From: Anodontia alba | Lineage: Eukaryota > Mollusca > Bivalvia > Lucinida > Lucinidae | Length of the DNA: 64,000 nucleotides | Assembly: GCA_964016985.1 (NCBI GenBank) | Contig: OZ024830.1 | Coordinates: 77,310,763 to 77,374,762, forward strand | Reading direction: 5' to 3' | Shown here: one piece after another, positions 55,101-62,188 of the stretch | Numbering within the stretch: the stretch's first letter is position 1 | Layout of the letters: the number at the start of each line of letters is the position of its first letter | The notes under the pieces: model-generated | Database searches by the model: none | The model's input: only the letters and a program-made list of their open reading frames with translations | What the model was told of the DNA's origin: nothing | Program-made: the position numbers and the translations under genes

Positions 55101-57766
55101 GCGTGTTCACATTATGAAAGGCAGATGGTCAAGTGCTCGCGATATCAGATGGCGGAAGATCGAGTACTCACATTACTATATGGTGGGTCGAGTGCTCACA
55201 TTATTGGGTAAATCTACATGTTGAATGGTCACAGGTCGGCAATAAACATGTGATATACGAACTTTTTCCCATATCTTTGTATATGTGGTTGCCCTGGGGC
55301 ATGGTCGAGAAGGCCAGAAAGCAAGCAAGTGATGAACTTTTGATAGTGATAGAAAACTTTGGTCACTTCTGTAAGTTCTAGGAGAAACACACTTTCAAAT
55401 GTGATTTTACACTGACTTCTTTTATTATTTTATACATCTACAGAGCCCAGGGCAGAGGCAGACAAACTCCAAAGAACAGTTTATCCGTGTATTCAGCTTT
55501 TGTAACTTCAACCATTTGTTAAAAATCTCAGGACAATAACTTTCAACCCTTGATTTTATGTGGACTGTTTCATGATTCTATTCTGTATTTAACCTGGGAT
55601 ATGGGTAGACAACAACCGAAAAAAAAAACAATTCTGACAGCAACGGAAAGCTCTGGTCATCAGAGGACTTGTTAGAGAGGAGTATTTGATGATAATTCTG
55701 GGATAATTTTCTCAATTTCTCCACAAAAACATATGATGTGGGTACTAGTGAGAAGCACCATTCCGAGTACCCACAATATGTGGAATAAGAAGACAAAATC
55801 ATCCACTATTTAACATCAACTACTCCTTTAAAACGATTTTTCTGGTCAATTTGATCATTTTTCTAAGTTCCGGAACAACACTTTCAGTTGTGATTTTATA
55901 TTGATGTTATAATTTTAGACATGTATATCGTCCAGAGCCAGGGGCAGGACAATCCCTACTGGACTTTTTATATTATTTATCATTATAGCAAGATTTTGCT
56001 ACTGCAATCGTTGTTAGTTTCAGGAAAATCGCTTTCGATTCTGATTTTATGTGGATTCGGCCATGATTTTGTGCATGTACATTGCTCCGGGTATGGGGCT
56101 GCCTGAACATAAACGAAACATCGCCAGGTAGTCAGAAAGACAGGCACTGTAAGTAGTAAAGATGTCCGAACATTTCATTATGTTAAAGATATAGGAGCCA
56201 GCGCACGAAAAAACTTGCATAAAAACCTGTGTAACCAGTAAAGACCACCTAGTATGGCAAGGGTTCTCGTTTATCCCTCTTTGGGTAGCCTAGAGGCTGT
56301 AGAAGGCATACGCGATCAGCGAAGATTCTGATCAGACTGTGCGGATGCATAGGCTAATATGAGTCTTCGCTGGTCGCAGAAGTCTTCTTGTAGATTTTGT
56401 CATGCGCTGACTCATAGTTAAATGAAAACAAAGACATAGCCAAAAGTGGTACCACACATTAATGATTTCATTGCCTTTACCTAGGCGCTATGCAAGAGAA
56501 ATAAAAGGCATGTCATAAAGGGATGATTATGTGATCCCATCAGGGAGAGGCCTTCTAATGAGTAATAATTTTCGCAGAACTATTGTTGTGCCCCGGCTCA
56601 TATATTACCTATGGAACAAATAAATATACCTGTACTAAATTCCCCTATTCAGCCGTATTTGTCTTACGTTTATTGACAGTAATCTAGGCTGTGCTGTGCC
56701 CAGTCTCCTAAGACTAATGACCGAAACACATTTTATGTCTTTAACAAGTCTTTGTAGCTCAATGTTCTCCCTATAATATATCATTAGATTTTCATAATTC
56801 TACAATATAGGGATCAAACATGGTTTTTTATGCATTAACATTCGCCAGGTCCCACGGGAAAACATTGAAAAAAACATGTTCGATCGCTATTATTGCATGA
56901 AAACTGAAAACATTTGCTACATTTCGCGTTATTTCTTGCACTATTTTGTTTCGCCTTTTTCACCGATGTCTCGCGAAAGAAATTTCCATTGACTATGCTC
57001 TTTCTAGGGCCGGGAAGTACACATCTCGTAACGGTAGCAAATCTGTGGCCCCGGTACGACTATATTGAAAGTTGCGTAGCCGTGCATTAACAGCGCGTGA
57101 ATTGCCTTGTTAATACACGGCTTTTCGTCTGTTAATGCACGGCTGTTAATAACTTGCGGCACTGCTTTTTATGTAATAATTCTATTTGTACTTTGATAAC
57201 CATGTACGAGGTATTCTTCGCTTTGCCTATTTTTGTAAAGTGGAGAGGCCATGGATTTAACCAAAATACGCGTTAACCTTATGAAAACGCAAATTTTGGC
57301 CTACATGTCAGGTCCAAAATGTCAGAGATACAATGCAAATGTGCTTGTACTTGCTGACCCTGTATCAATCCTTAAATTCTATGACTCATGACAGACTTGT
57401 GTCAGGTACAGAGAGAAGTCAAGCTACATACAACAAACTCAGCAATGGGGAACGTTCGAGAAGCAAGGAATAAAGGATGACTTGGTAGCTTTTAATTTTG
57501 TAATTAATGTTTAAATATTAGCCCATAAACTTTTTCTTAGTTGTGTTTTATCGACGTTATATGCTGTTTTATCATGAATAACTATACCGAACAAACCATA
57601 TCTGCAGGTAAGGAAATAATTGATATGATGATTAAAGATAAAACCACGTGCACAAGTACCTGGTCTTGTATCGAGTTTAAGTGCTGAAACAGATTCTCTA
57701 GGGTAGGTTTGACCGTGTCGCAGCCTCGATAATCTCCATACTTCCCTGCACCGTCATGACCCGGAG
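33108..57766 (-). CDS. SMPD1: Acid sphingomyelinase-like gene, nine 3' coding exons (5' part outside window)
   Basis: Acid sphingomyelinase is a secreted/lysosomal zinc phosphodiesterase that cleaves sphingomyelin to ceramide and phosphocholine. Nine exons (57660-57766, 53902-54071, 52652-52762, 49148-49316, 47994-48076, 47156-47348, 38105-38194, 36806-36900, 33108-33222) join with GT-AG borders and consistent phases into 376 residues without a stop. Visible motifs by residue: FTGDLP (41-46), GNHESAP (83-89), a [10 protein letters not shown] stretch, [24 protein letters not shown] (188-191), FFGHAH (222-227), four Cys in the last 30 residues. Six N-x-S/T sequons fit a glycoprotein of the secretory route. 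The usual GHIPPGH reads GHVYPGG, keeping the metal His but losing the later one. The saposin-B domain and first DxH motif are absent and should lie right of 64000, since 57.8-64 kb is repeats. Introns span 0.6-9 kb and are full of transposons. Family call is strong; orthology to SMPD1 rather than a lineage-specific paralogue is inferred. Confidence 0.93.
33390..33545. mobile_element. MITE-E degraded
   Basis: Has aaaggctctcatcttaaaag, gacccctttccaaaagggct and gggaagtctcaaaaacttat. Only right-half features are convincing. Confidence 0.5.
33572..33816. mobile_element. MITE-G copy 2
   Basis: Ends GGGCCCAGTTGTTCAAAGCG and ttttgagcaactgggcc. Long central hairpin aatgtgagtagcttttgcaa and complement. 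It lies between the last sphingomyelinase intron and a degraded MITE-E. Confidence 0.88.
34286..34336. repeat. Perfect palindrome
   Basis: aacgccgcaatttgtaataa followed by its complement around actagt, about 46 bp without mismatch. A third partial arm, tttacaaattgcg, follows. Confidence 0.88.
35248..35470. mobile_element. MITE with 45-bp inverted ends
   Basis: gccaggccacgaggttatta ... catgctcaactcagct at the left and its complement agctgagttgagcacgaaaa ... cgggacctggc at the right. Inner hairpin aatatgaaaaggccagttgg. Confidence 0.83.
35749..36080. mobile_element. MITE-C copy 2
   Basis: Ends TA|CAGTCGAGTCTCGTTATC and gataacgagagtcgactg|TA. The centre gaggagaactcctaaggagc forms a long hairpin with aatattgtgg arms. 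Very similar to copy 1 along its length. Confidence 0.88.
36186..36675. mobile_element. MITE-D interrupted by MITE-A copy 10
   Basis: Left part 36186-36353, right part 36625-36675. Centre gcaaggtgtctccagtggag and complement. The split shows MITE-D is older than MITE-A at this locus. Confidence 0.85.
36354..36624 (-). mobile_element. MITE-A copy 10, nested in MITE-D
   Basis: Complete copy inserted near the right end of a MITE-D. MITE-D sequence resumes at 36625 with aaccaattcgacgtccgctg. It lies in the last intron of the sphingomyelinase gene. Confidence 0.9.
36806..36900 (-). CDS. SMPD1: Acid sphingomyelinase exon 8 visible (intact penultimate exon)
   Basis: Acceptor tttatttttag, donor ATGAA|GTAATA, phase 0 in and phase 2 out. 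It encodes [20 protein letters not shown] then [11 protein letters not shown]. Without splicing the frame meets TAA one codon later. The GTAATA donor is preferred because it joins in frame to the cysteine-rich last exon expected for the family. Confidence 0.9.
37012..37161 (-). CDS. SMPD1: Penultimate-exon copy 2, possible alternative terminal exon
   Basis: The acceptor (tctttag|GCAGAATATGG) is intact and in phase 0 with exon 7. The reading frame [20 protein letters not shown] lacks one residue against the intact copy, loses the donor region, and runs open for 49 codons to TGA at 37012-37014. If used it would end the protein with a different tail that lacks the cysteine-rich C-terminus. Whether it is spliced cannot be told from sequence; it may be a decaying duplicate. 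Confidence 0.4.
   Translation of the reverse strand, partial: AEYGLQNLFPASWNHLIRVKDDHTHNFLLANIMCFRNITSALILKTPLN
37273..37335 (-). pseudogene. Penultimate-exon copy 1, acceptor lost
   Basis: First of three tandem copies in transcription order. It reads [20 protein letters not shown], against [20 protein letters not shown] in the intact copy. The base before the exon is changed so that TTAG|GCT becomes TTAA|GCT, which removes the acceptor, and the 3' part with the donor is missing. Flanking intron sequence (tgtcgagtaggtatt) is shared with the other copies. Confidence 0.8.
37808..38085 (+). mobile_element. MITE-A copy 11, beside sphingomyelinase exon 7
   Basis: Complete copy. Its right end is 19 bp from exon 7, just beyond the splice donor, and its left end interrupts a partial MITE-E (about 37590-37807). 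Confidence 0.9.
38105..38194 (-). CDS. SMPD1: Acid sphingomyelinase exon 7 visible
   Basis: Acceptor cattctag, donor GCAAAG|GTGAGA, phase 0 on both sides, 30 residues: [20 protein letters not shown] then [10 protein letters not shown]. This is the family's Tyr-x-Leu-Asn-Leu-Thr region with two sequons. The end of a MITE-A copy (38085) is only 19 bp below the exon, close to the donor. A start two bases upstream would break the frame, so the acceptor at 38195-38196 is preferred. Confidence 0.9.
38314..38473 (-). mobile_element. SINE, tRNA head missing
   Basis: Tail (gttt)n at 38312-38330 and body cggcccagtcaacccaatgg to gtgcacattctttcgccaga. 5'-truncated as SINEs often are. Confidence 0.78.
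38590..38790. mobile_element. MITE-D, degraded
   Basis: Left arm cttatttttcacagaaaata, centre caaattgtctcctttgaagg, right arm ctcagcaggtgaaagttaaa. Many mismatches. Confidence 0.55.
38870..39085. mobile_element. MITE-F copy 4
   Basis: Dyad cagatcagacgccgcagaat with complement, then ggatctacactgcattaaat. Right end gtcggcataaatgggttaag. Confidence 0.72.
39290..39562. mobile_element. Short ATGCCCCCAAC element
   Basis: Left end aaaacactatgcccccaact, right end acttcttcgacgttgggggc ataat, with cggatgaacggacggatgaa before the 3' hairpin. Same end structure as the large element 24924-26826, without the tandem core. Confidence 0.82.
39790..40066 (-). mobile_element. tRNA-derived SINE, complete
   Basis: Head ggctggcctcagtggctcgg with A box TGGCTCGGTTGG and B box like GTTTGACCC, then the body shared with 24471-24778. 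The tail is a (gttt)n-like run at 39793. It interrupts the unclassified repeat 39090-40210. Confidence 0.82.
40430..40528. repeat. GC-rich ~100-bp palindrome
   Basis: Arms ccagctagcattctacgtaa + atctacatcgggccgtcatc + ggcccgtcag, five-base spacer ctacc, then the complement with only a few mismatches. Far more GC-rich than its surroundings. Confidence 0.88.
40780..41055. mobile_element. MITE-E diverged
   Basis: actatacactttccgcgggt at the left, tgtatcccgtcctcttgaag at the right, with two partial tctggaaagaggtctagtct hairpin arms. Confidence 0.65.
41097..41346. mobile_element. MITE-H reference copy
   Basis: Inverted ends GGCCAGCGCACGACAAAACC and ggtttgtcgtgcgctggctc with about 60 bp of inverted sequence (accagcaaagactcagatca). 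The unique middle is catccagtatggcaagggtt. Confidence 0.82.
41533..41755. mobile_element. MITE-E complete
   Basis: ttaaggagactgaatacatc at the left, gattcaagtccgcttaac at the right. Short hairpin tctactctaaaaggagcaaa. Confidence 0.82.
43152..43184. repeat. Poly-T run
   Basis: More than 30 consecutive T. Similar runs lie at 1957-1996 (twice interrupted by ggaa) and 42198-42221. Confidence 0.95.
43348..45582. mobile_element. Tandem-core element 1 (GGTCGCTCACCTGAG ends)
   Basis: Starts aagaggcccacgggccacgg then GGTCGCTCACCTGAGTG; ends gcacgacggacgacggacat, then ctcgtgctcaggtgagctaa. The core is about a dozen units of 145-150 bp (43655-45480). Each has a palindromic word aagatggccgccatggcggc and gatctacaagtcaccctgat. 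Non-coding, of a type well known in bivalves. It is inserted in the composite repeat 42320-46435. Confidence 0.88.
45620..45755. mobile_element. MITE-H partial copy
   Basis: gcctagtgaagattcgacca, gcctgcacatccacagtcta, gctgttcgccggctcatatg. It lies within the composite element around 42.3-46.4 kb. Confidence 0.55.
46887..47100. mobile_element. MITE-D reference copy
   Basis: Ends TTAACGCTTAGCACTCTAGG and CAGAGAGTGGTTAAGGTTAA, arms ttttcagcagacgaca / tgtcgtctgctga. Perfect central dyad gcaaattgtctcctaaggag. The TTAA at both ends suggests a piggyBac-type target (inference). Confidence 0.88.
47156..47348 (-). CDS. SMPD1: Acid sphingomyelinase exon 6 visible (GHxH metal motif)
   Basis: Acceptor attattatag, donor TCATGG|GTATGT, phase 2 in and phase 0 out. 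The 64 residues carry FFGHAH, the two-His metal motif, then [26 protein letters not shown] ends about 55 bp downstream of the donor. The plus-strand ORF at this position is only its antisense shadow. Confidence 0.96.
47551..47755. mobile_element. MITE-B half fused to a MITE-F half
   Basis: From tacagtccaacacctatggc the sequence follows MITE-B up to gtactaattagaatcg. At 47733 it switches to a MITE-F-type hairpin half (cggacgccatgtggttcggc, then gatctggctttacac). The switch is inside the dyad. Confidence 0.65.
47865..47990. mobile_element. MITE-E partial beside sphingomyelinase exon 5
   Basis: ggaaactgatctactctaaa, gaatttgctgctaaggcgaa and attctttccttttagagaag. It ends within a few bases of the exon 5 donor. 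Confidence 0.6.
47994..48076 (-). CDS. SMPD1: Acid sphingomyelinase exon 5 visible (GH metal motif)
   Basis: Acceptor caattacag, donor TCG|GTAAGT, phase 0 in and phase 2 out. It encodes [20 protein letters not shown] then NYYKIVS. The metal-binding His of IIGH is present, but the family-typical PPGH that follows is YPGG. A partial MITE-E lies immediately downstream of the donor. Confidence 0.93.
48252..48593. mobile_element. MITE-B copy 4
   Basis: Ends TA|CAGTCGAACCTCAATAGC and ttcgagccattgaagttcga CTG|TA, a clean TA duplication. Central dyad cattagaatcgcctcgtcaa and complement. It lies in the intron upstream of sphingomyelinase exon 5. Confidence 0.88.
48598..48805 (-). mobile_element. SINE, tRNA head missing, diverged
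   Basis: Body tatggtccagtcagcactta, ccactaagcggttaactagt, cttgaatcagctgaagggaa. It adjoins MITE-B copy 4. Confidence 0.72.
49148..49316 (-). CDS. SMPD1: Acid sphingomyelinase exon 4 visible
   Basis: Acceptor ttgttttccag, donor GACAAG|GTAGGC, phase 2 in and phase 0 out. The 56 residues include [20 protein letters not shown] and [20 protein letters not shown], the most conserved block of acid sphingomyelinases. It is the clearest single exon in the window. Confidence 0.96.
49730..50490 (+). pseudogene. Penelope-like reverse transcriptase remnant with internal deletion
   Basis: Lies inside a sphingomyelinase intron on the opposite strand. Pieces in order: [20 protein letters not shown] and [19 protein letters not shown] (about 49780-49890), then [19 protein letters not shown] in another frame (about 49965-50020). 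From 50051 one frame runs [57 protein letters not shown], where the family has GIPMGTNCAP. The catalytic YxDD region is deleted: IDIP joins directly to the thumb sequence [11 protein letters not shown] and [10 protein letters not shown], stop at 50485. The PKLHK-type and TIPH motifs fit Penelope-like elements. The long antisense ORF here is a shadow. Confidence 0.68.
50745..50930. mobile_element. Fold-back repeat downstream of the RT remnant
   Basis: aactacgccaaatattgaaa, cattgacgctaacgcgaaat and inverted ttttgcgttagcgtcaacgt, aattttgcgtagataag. Imperfect arms of about 70 bp. Confidence 0.65.
51190..51672. mobile_element. Tandem-core element 4 with ACGG-like tail
   Basis: Three units of 135-145 bp (ttgacgaaatttgtccatta, caatgcacatatcaagtttg), then ggcggaagacagacgggcag and acggacgtctaacgtgaaac. 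Same layout as the other tandem-core elements. Left end unresolved, next to a poly-A run. Confidence 0.68.
51898..52082. mobile_element. MITE-F copy 5
   Basis: Ends attaaccctagtcctgctga and ataagcgtgggttaaag. Dyad agatccagatcagttggctt and complement, the same centre as copy 3. Confidence 0.8.
52330..52510. repeat. Single unit of the 240-bp repeat
   Basis: gccagactagctagtttcgg, aggcgtcatcagtgaccctc and atgggctcagtgatcacaaa match the units at 58425-61329. Confidence 0.7.
52652..52762 (-). CDS. SMPD1: Acid sphingomyelinase exon 3 visible
   Basis: Acceptor ctacccaacag, donor TCCAG|GTAAGG, phase 2 on both sides. It encodes [20 protein letters not shown] and then [16 protein letters not shown], the segment after GNHE in this family. 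A MITE-E begins about 35 bp upstream of the acceptor. Confidence 0.93.
52795..53012. mobile_element. MITE-E complete, near sphingomyelinase exon 3
   Basis: cttgagacacctggtagact at the left, aagtgtatccgtttctctta at the right, arms aactccaaaaggaaaccagg and ttccttttagggtagatctc. Confidence 0.72.
53730..53865 (-). pseudogene. Decayed duplicate of the GNHE exon
   Basis: The copy aligns by eye to most of 53902-54071, from the His-Asn-Val-Trp region to the donor. Recognisable pieces are [18 protein letters not shown] and, in another frame, NYESTPLN for GNHESAPVN. It lacks the TGD part and an acceptor, has a frameshift with an in-frame stop after MMCSW, and keeps a donor-like CAG|GTATGC. It sits in the intron directly after its parent exon, so a local tandem duplication is the simplest origin. 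Confidence 0.85.
53902..54071 (-). CDS. SMPD1: Acid sphingomyelinase exon 2 visible (TGD and GNHE catalytic exon)
   Basis: Acceptor gatctttcag, donor AACAG|GTATAA, phase 0 in and phase 2 out. Its 56 residues hold [18 protein letters not shown] and the calcineurin-type metallophosphoesterase motif GNHESAPVN. The split serine codon AG|T leads into the next exon. A decayed copy of this exon starts 37 bp downstream at about 53865. Confidence 0.95.
54280..54425. mobile_element. MITE-D, shortened
   Basis: Central dyad tgcgaatcgagacgattcgc with tttcatgcg arms, then gttgtctgctac. Outer ends are weak. Confidence 0.65.
54690..55212. repeat. 34-36-bp minisatellite
   Basis: About 14 imperfect units of the type gatggcggaaggtcgagtgc + tcacattacta. 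Two plus-strand frames stay open across units but no gene features accompany them. Confidence 0.85.
55213..56190. other. Intron sequence without genes
   Basis: Inside the first visible sphingomyelinase intron. Contains a diverged repeat (gatttta-attga, atctacagagcccagggcag at 55435 and atcgtccagagccaggggca at 55925) and MITE-I copy 3. Confidence 0.5.
55688..55800. mobile_element. MITE-I copy 3, degraded
   Basis: tttctccacaaaaacatatg, then the stem tgtgggtactagtgagaagc / cgagtacccacaatatg. Confidence 0.55.
56192..56420. mobile_element. MITE-H copy
   Basis: gagccagcgcacgaaaaaac at the left, tgtcatgcgctgactcatag at the right, with the same middle (agtatggcaagggttctcgt). Confidence 0.82.
56425..56785. 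repeat. Partial copy of the 42.3-46.4 kb composite repeat
   Basis: aaaagtggtaccacacatta, ggcatgtcataaagggatga, then cggctcatatattacctatg and gtactaaattcccc correspond to 42800-42950 and 45740-45900. Confidence 0.65.
57660..57766 (-). CDS. SMPD1: Acid sphingomyelinase exon 1 of 9 visible
   Basis: Acceptor ctattccag, donor CAG|GTACTT. It enters in phase 1 (two bases complete a codon) and encodes 35 residues with [20 protein letters not shown]. This matches the Gly-Asp-Tyr-x-x-Cys-Asp segment that lies between the first and second metal motifs in acid sphingomyelinases. The preceding exon is not in the window. Confidence 0.88.
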
Positions 57767-57821
57767 CTGGAATAGACAAAACCCAGGTTTTGATGATGAG
57801 GATAATGATTTGGTGTGTGTG

Positions 57822-57958
57822 TGTGTTTTTTTGTTTTTTTGTTGTTTTTTTTGTTTGTTTTTTTGTTTGTTTGTTTGTTTTTTTGTTGTTGTTTTTTTTT
57901 TTTTTTTTTTATTTTTTATTTTTTTTTTTTTTTATTTTATTTTATTTTTTTTTTTTTG
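57822..57958. repeat. T-rich (GTTT)n / poly-T tract upstream of the first visible exon
   Basis: About 135 bp of T with interspersed G and A, in the intron before exon 1 visible. On the gene's strand it is A-rich. The Phe-rich frames are artefacts. Confidence 0.93.
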
Positions 57959-58189
57959 GTCCCTTTCAACATTTTTAAGTCTTTTCGAGACGAAGGAAGG
58001 CTGATGATGAGAAACCCTGTGCAGTGAAACGTCGTACAGCCATGAGCTGAATTCCTCACCTTACCCCCACCTCCACCACCCCGCAGCAACACGACCTCGT
58101 GATCCCAACTCGGGAGTGCTAACCTCTCGGCACCCCGAAGCTAACCGACCAGGTTTCGAATAGCTACATGTAAGTTCCGGAACTACTCT

Positions 58190-58425
58190 TCATACCGTAT
58201 CTAACCTTTACCACTCTCTGGGCTAATTGGGCAGACGACAAATTGATGGCATTCTTCTTGTTTTTCCCAGAAAACAGGATATGACATTTCATGCAAATTG
58301 TCTCCATTGGAGAAAATTCGCATGAAATGTCAAAACCTGTTCCTGGGAAAATTTTAAACAAAATGTATTTCAAAATGTCGCCTGCTGAAAATTTTACCCA
58401 GAGTGCTACGCGTTATGCTAATAGA
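58190..58425. mobile_element. MITE-D, diverged
   Basis: ctaacctttaccactctctg at the left, cccagagtgctacgcgttat at the right. Centre gcaaattgtctccattggag. It adjoins the 240-bp tandem repeat that starts at 58425. Confidence 0.8.
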
Positions 58426-61329
58426 TTCTAAAACGAATGGCCCTTGAGAGCAACGAGAACACTCATAAAGCGGAAAACAGCTGAAGCATCATGTCTTCTA
58501 GGCCAGAATAGCTAGTTTCGGCCCATTATGCCCCATCAGTGACCCTAAAAAAAACTTAAAAAAAAAAAACTCCCAGAATGGGCCACACGATCAAAAAGGA
58601 CCAAAAACTATATAAAACATGGGCCACAATTCGCTCACCTGCATAATTGCAGTATTGCCACAGCAACTGGGGCATAAATTTGACCATACCATAAAAGGTC
58701 AAAGGTCATCCTAGTCTCATCATTTTAAGAAACTTGGTAGACCTTGAGTCCCCGATGCTGTATACCAAGATTCAGCTTCAAAGCTTTCTTAGTACTGGAG
58801 AAGAAGATTTTTAAGTGTTTTTACCATATATGGGCACGGCAGCCATCTTGTTCAGTAATGCAGAACCATTTGAACAAAGTGTCAACATCCCTTCGACAGA
58901 AGGCCCCATGAAAAATCTGGTGAAAATTGGTTAAGTGGACGGTTTTATACCTGTCTATAGCACAGGGGCAAGGGCAGATAACCTCCAGTGGGCAAAATGT
59001 TGATCCTAACTTAAAAATTTTACTACCTTAATCATACATTGTAAGTTTCAGCCATTAGTCTTAAATACATATTGAAAAAATGATTGTTCAACATTTACCC
59101 CCATACAAATCTATAGATACACAAATTTGACCTTACCGTAAAAAAGTCAAAGGTCACCTGTAAGCATCATTTGAACAAACTTGGTAGAGCTTGAGTACTC
59201 GATGCTATATAACAAGATTCAGCCCTAAAGCTTTCTTGGTTCTGGAGAAGAACATTTTCAAGTTTTTACTATATATGGACATGGCGCCTCTTGTTCAATT
59301 GCGCCGAACGATATGAACAAATTGGCAATAACCTTTCGACAGAAGGCCCATGTGAAATTTGGTGAAAATTGCTCAAATAGTTTCAGAGAAGAAGACATTT
59401 AAAACTTACATAATTTTATACATGTACATAGCCCAGTGGCAAGGGCAGATAATCCTCAAGGGACAAAAATTTTACTAAAACTTAAATGTTTTACAACTTA
59501 AATCACACATTGTAAGTTTCAACCATTAGTCTTTCATACATCCTAAGAAAATGACTTTTCAACATTTTCCCCATACAAATGCATGGAGACGCAAATTTGA
59601 CGTTGCCGTAAATAGGTCAAAGTTTAACCTACGGTTATCATTTGAACAAACTTGGTAGACCTTGAGTCCTCGATGCAATATACCAAGATTCAGTCAAAAA
59701 GCTTTCTTGGTTCTGGAGAAGAAGATTTTTAAGTGTTTCTACCATATATGGGCATGGCGGCCATCTTGTTCAATTGCGTGGAACCCTTTGAACAAATTAG
59801 CATTACCCTTTTGATAGAAGGTCCCATGTGAAATCTGGCAAAAATTGCTAAAAAAGATTCAGAGAAGAAGACATTTAAAAATTACACAGTTTTATAGATG
59901 TATGTAGCATAGGGGCATGGGCAGACAACCCTCTAGGTGCAAATTTTTTATTTTAACTAAAATGTTTTACTACTTTAATCATACATTGTAAGTTTCAGCC
60001 ATTAGTCTTTAATACATTTTGAGAAAATGACTTTTCAACATTTTCCCCATATAAATGTATAGGGACGCAAATTTGACCTTGCCATAAAAAGGGCAAAGGT
60101 CAACTTACCGTCATCATTTGAACAAAAATGGTAGATCTTGAGCCCTCAATGCTATATACTGAGATTCAGCCCCAAAGCTTCCTTGGTTCTGGAGAAGAAG
60201 ACTTTTTAGTATTTTTACCACATATGGGCATGGCGGCCATCTTGTTTGATGGTGCGGAACCATTTGAACGAATTTGCAATACCCTTTCGGCAAAAGGCCT
60301 CATGTTAAATCTGGTGAAAATGGCTCAATTGGTTTAAGAGAAGAAGACATTTAAAAATTATACAATTTTATTGATGTATATTGCCCAGATAACCCCCCAG
60401 GGGACAAAATTTTTATTATAACTAAACAAAATTTTGATAATAACTAAAATGTTTTACTACTTTAATCACTCATTGTAAGTTTCAGCCATTAGTTTTAACC
60501 CATTTTGAGAAAATTACTTTTCAACATTTCCCCATACAAATACAAAAGCTGGGGGACGCAAATTTGACCTTGCCATAAAAAGGTCAAAGGTCAACCTAGG
60601 GTCATCATTTGAACAAATGGGTAGACCTTGAGTCCATGATGCTATATACCAAGATTCAGCCTTGAAGCTTTCTTGGTTCTGGAGAAGAAGACTTTAAGTG
60701 TTTTTCCATATATGGGCATGGCGGCCATTTTGATAAACTGACCGTGACCATTTATTTAAATTTTCAATCCCCCTTTAACAGAAGGCTCCACATGAAGTTT
60801 GAAGAAAATTGGCCCAGGGGTTACAGTGGAGAAGTTGTTAAAAGGTGTGGACGGACGGACGACGGACGGCAAGTGATCACAATAGCTCATTCTAAGCCTT
60901 GCTCAGGTGAGCTAAAAATACAATGGTCGCCACACGACATTTGCATCACTATAGTGAAAACAAACATGTTCTAAAAGGAATGAGAATGACCCTTGAGAGC
61001 AATGAATACAGAACTGAAAATAGCCTAAGTGTCAAGTTTTCTGGACCAGACTAGATAGTTTAGAATAACTAGGCCCCATCAGTGACCCTCATATTAATTT
61101 TTAAAAACTCCCAGAAGGGGTCGTACGATCACAAAGGACCAAAAACTATAAAAAAAAATACACAATACTGAAGTAAGGTCGCCGCACGACATTAACACCA
61201 CCTGTAATGAAAATAAATGTTCTAAAAGGAATGATCCTTGAGAGCAACGAACACACTCACAAAGTTCAAAATAGCATATGTGACAAATTTCTGGACCAGA
61301 CTAGCTAGTTTCGGCCAATTAGTCCCCAT
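58425..61329. repeat. 240-bp tandem repeat split by tandem-core element 2
   Basis: Units start gttctaaaaggaatga at about 58425, 60966 and 61206 and carry ccagactagctagtttcggc and actcccagaa-gggtc. The first unit is broken at 58620 and resumes at 60918. A single diverged unit is at 52330-52510 in a sphingomyelinase intron. Confidence 0.75.
58620..60918. mobile_element. Tandem-core element 2
   Basis: Starts gggccacaattcgctcacct, ends gtgtggacggacggacgacg then ccttgctcaggtgagctaaa. The core is five long units of 450-490 bp (aaggtcaaaggtcaacctag, atgggcatggcggccatctt). Same ends as element 1, unrelated core. It is inserted in a 240-bp tandem repeat. Confidence 0.87.
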
Positions 61330-62172
61330 CAGTTTCAGGTCAATTGGCCTTCCCGTCAAGGAGAAATATTTCAAATTAGATTTTCGAGATTGCTGTCATA
61401 GACCATTTTAGCTATTTTTCATCTACAAGCCACCCCTATACTGCCTACCAAGTTTCGAGTCAACAGACCTTTCATTACACCAGAAGGAGCGCAAGATAGT
61501 TTTTTTTAAGATGGCATCCATTGCGGCCATCTTGTATTTTCGATAAGAATGACTTTAGCTATTTTTGACCTACAAGTTGCCCCTTTATTTCTTATCACGT
61601 TTCTAGTCAACTGGCCTATCGATTTAGTAGAAGAAGAGCAAAATAGACTGTCAAGATGGCGGCCATGGCAGCCATCTTGGATTTCCGAACGGAACCAATT
61701 TAGATACTTTTGATCTATAATCTATCTCAATACTTCCTCCCTAAGTTCGAGACAAATGGCGGCAATCTTGGATTTCCGATCGAAATACATTTAGCTTCTT
61801 AAAAGTCACCCTGATACTTCCTATCAAGTTTCGAGTCAATTGGCCTTTCAGTTCAGGAGAACATACGCAAAATAGATTTTCAAGATGGCGGCCATTTTGG
61901 ATTTCCAATCGGAACGATTTTAGTATTGTTGATCTACAAGACATCCCAATACTTCCTATCAAGTTTCGAGTCAAGTGGCCTTGCGCAAAGTAGATTTTCA
62001 AGATAGCGGCCATTTCGGATTTCCAATCGTAACGATTTTAGCTATTTTTGACCTACAACTTGCCCCGATACTTCCTATCAAGTTTGAAGTCAACTGGCCT
62101 TTCGGTTCAGAAGAAGAAAAAAAGAATAGATTTTCAAGATGGCCGCCATGCCGGCCGCCTTCGATTTCCGAT
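61330..62172. mobile_element. Tandem-core array 3, truncated both sides
   Basis: Units aagatggcggccatggcagc and tcctatcaagtttcgagtca as in element 1. Spacing is 110-145 bp, with about seven units. Both GGTCGCTCACCTGAG and the ACGG/3' end are missing; the composite element begins directly after it. Confidence 0.8.
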
Positions 62173-62188
62173 AAGAAAAAAAAACTAG

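Noticed and set aside
57756..58004. Phe/Val-rich membrane-like ORFs
   Set aside because: Translations of a T-rich tract.
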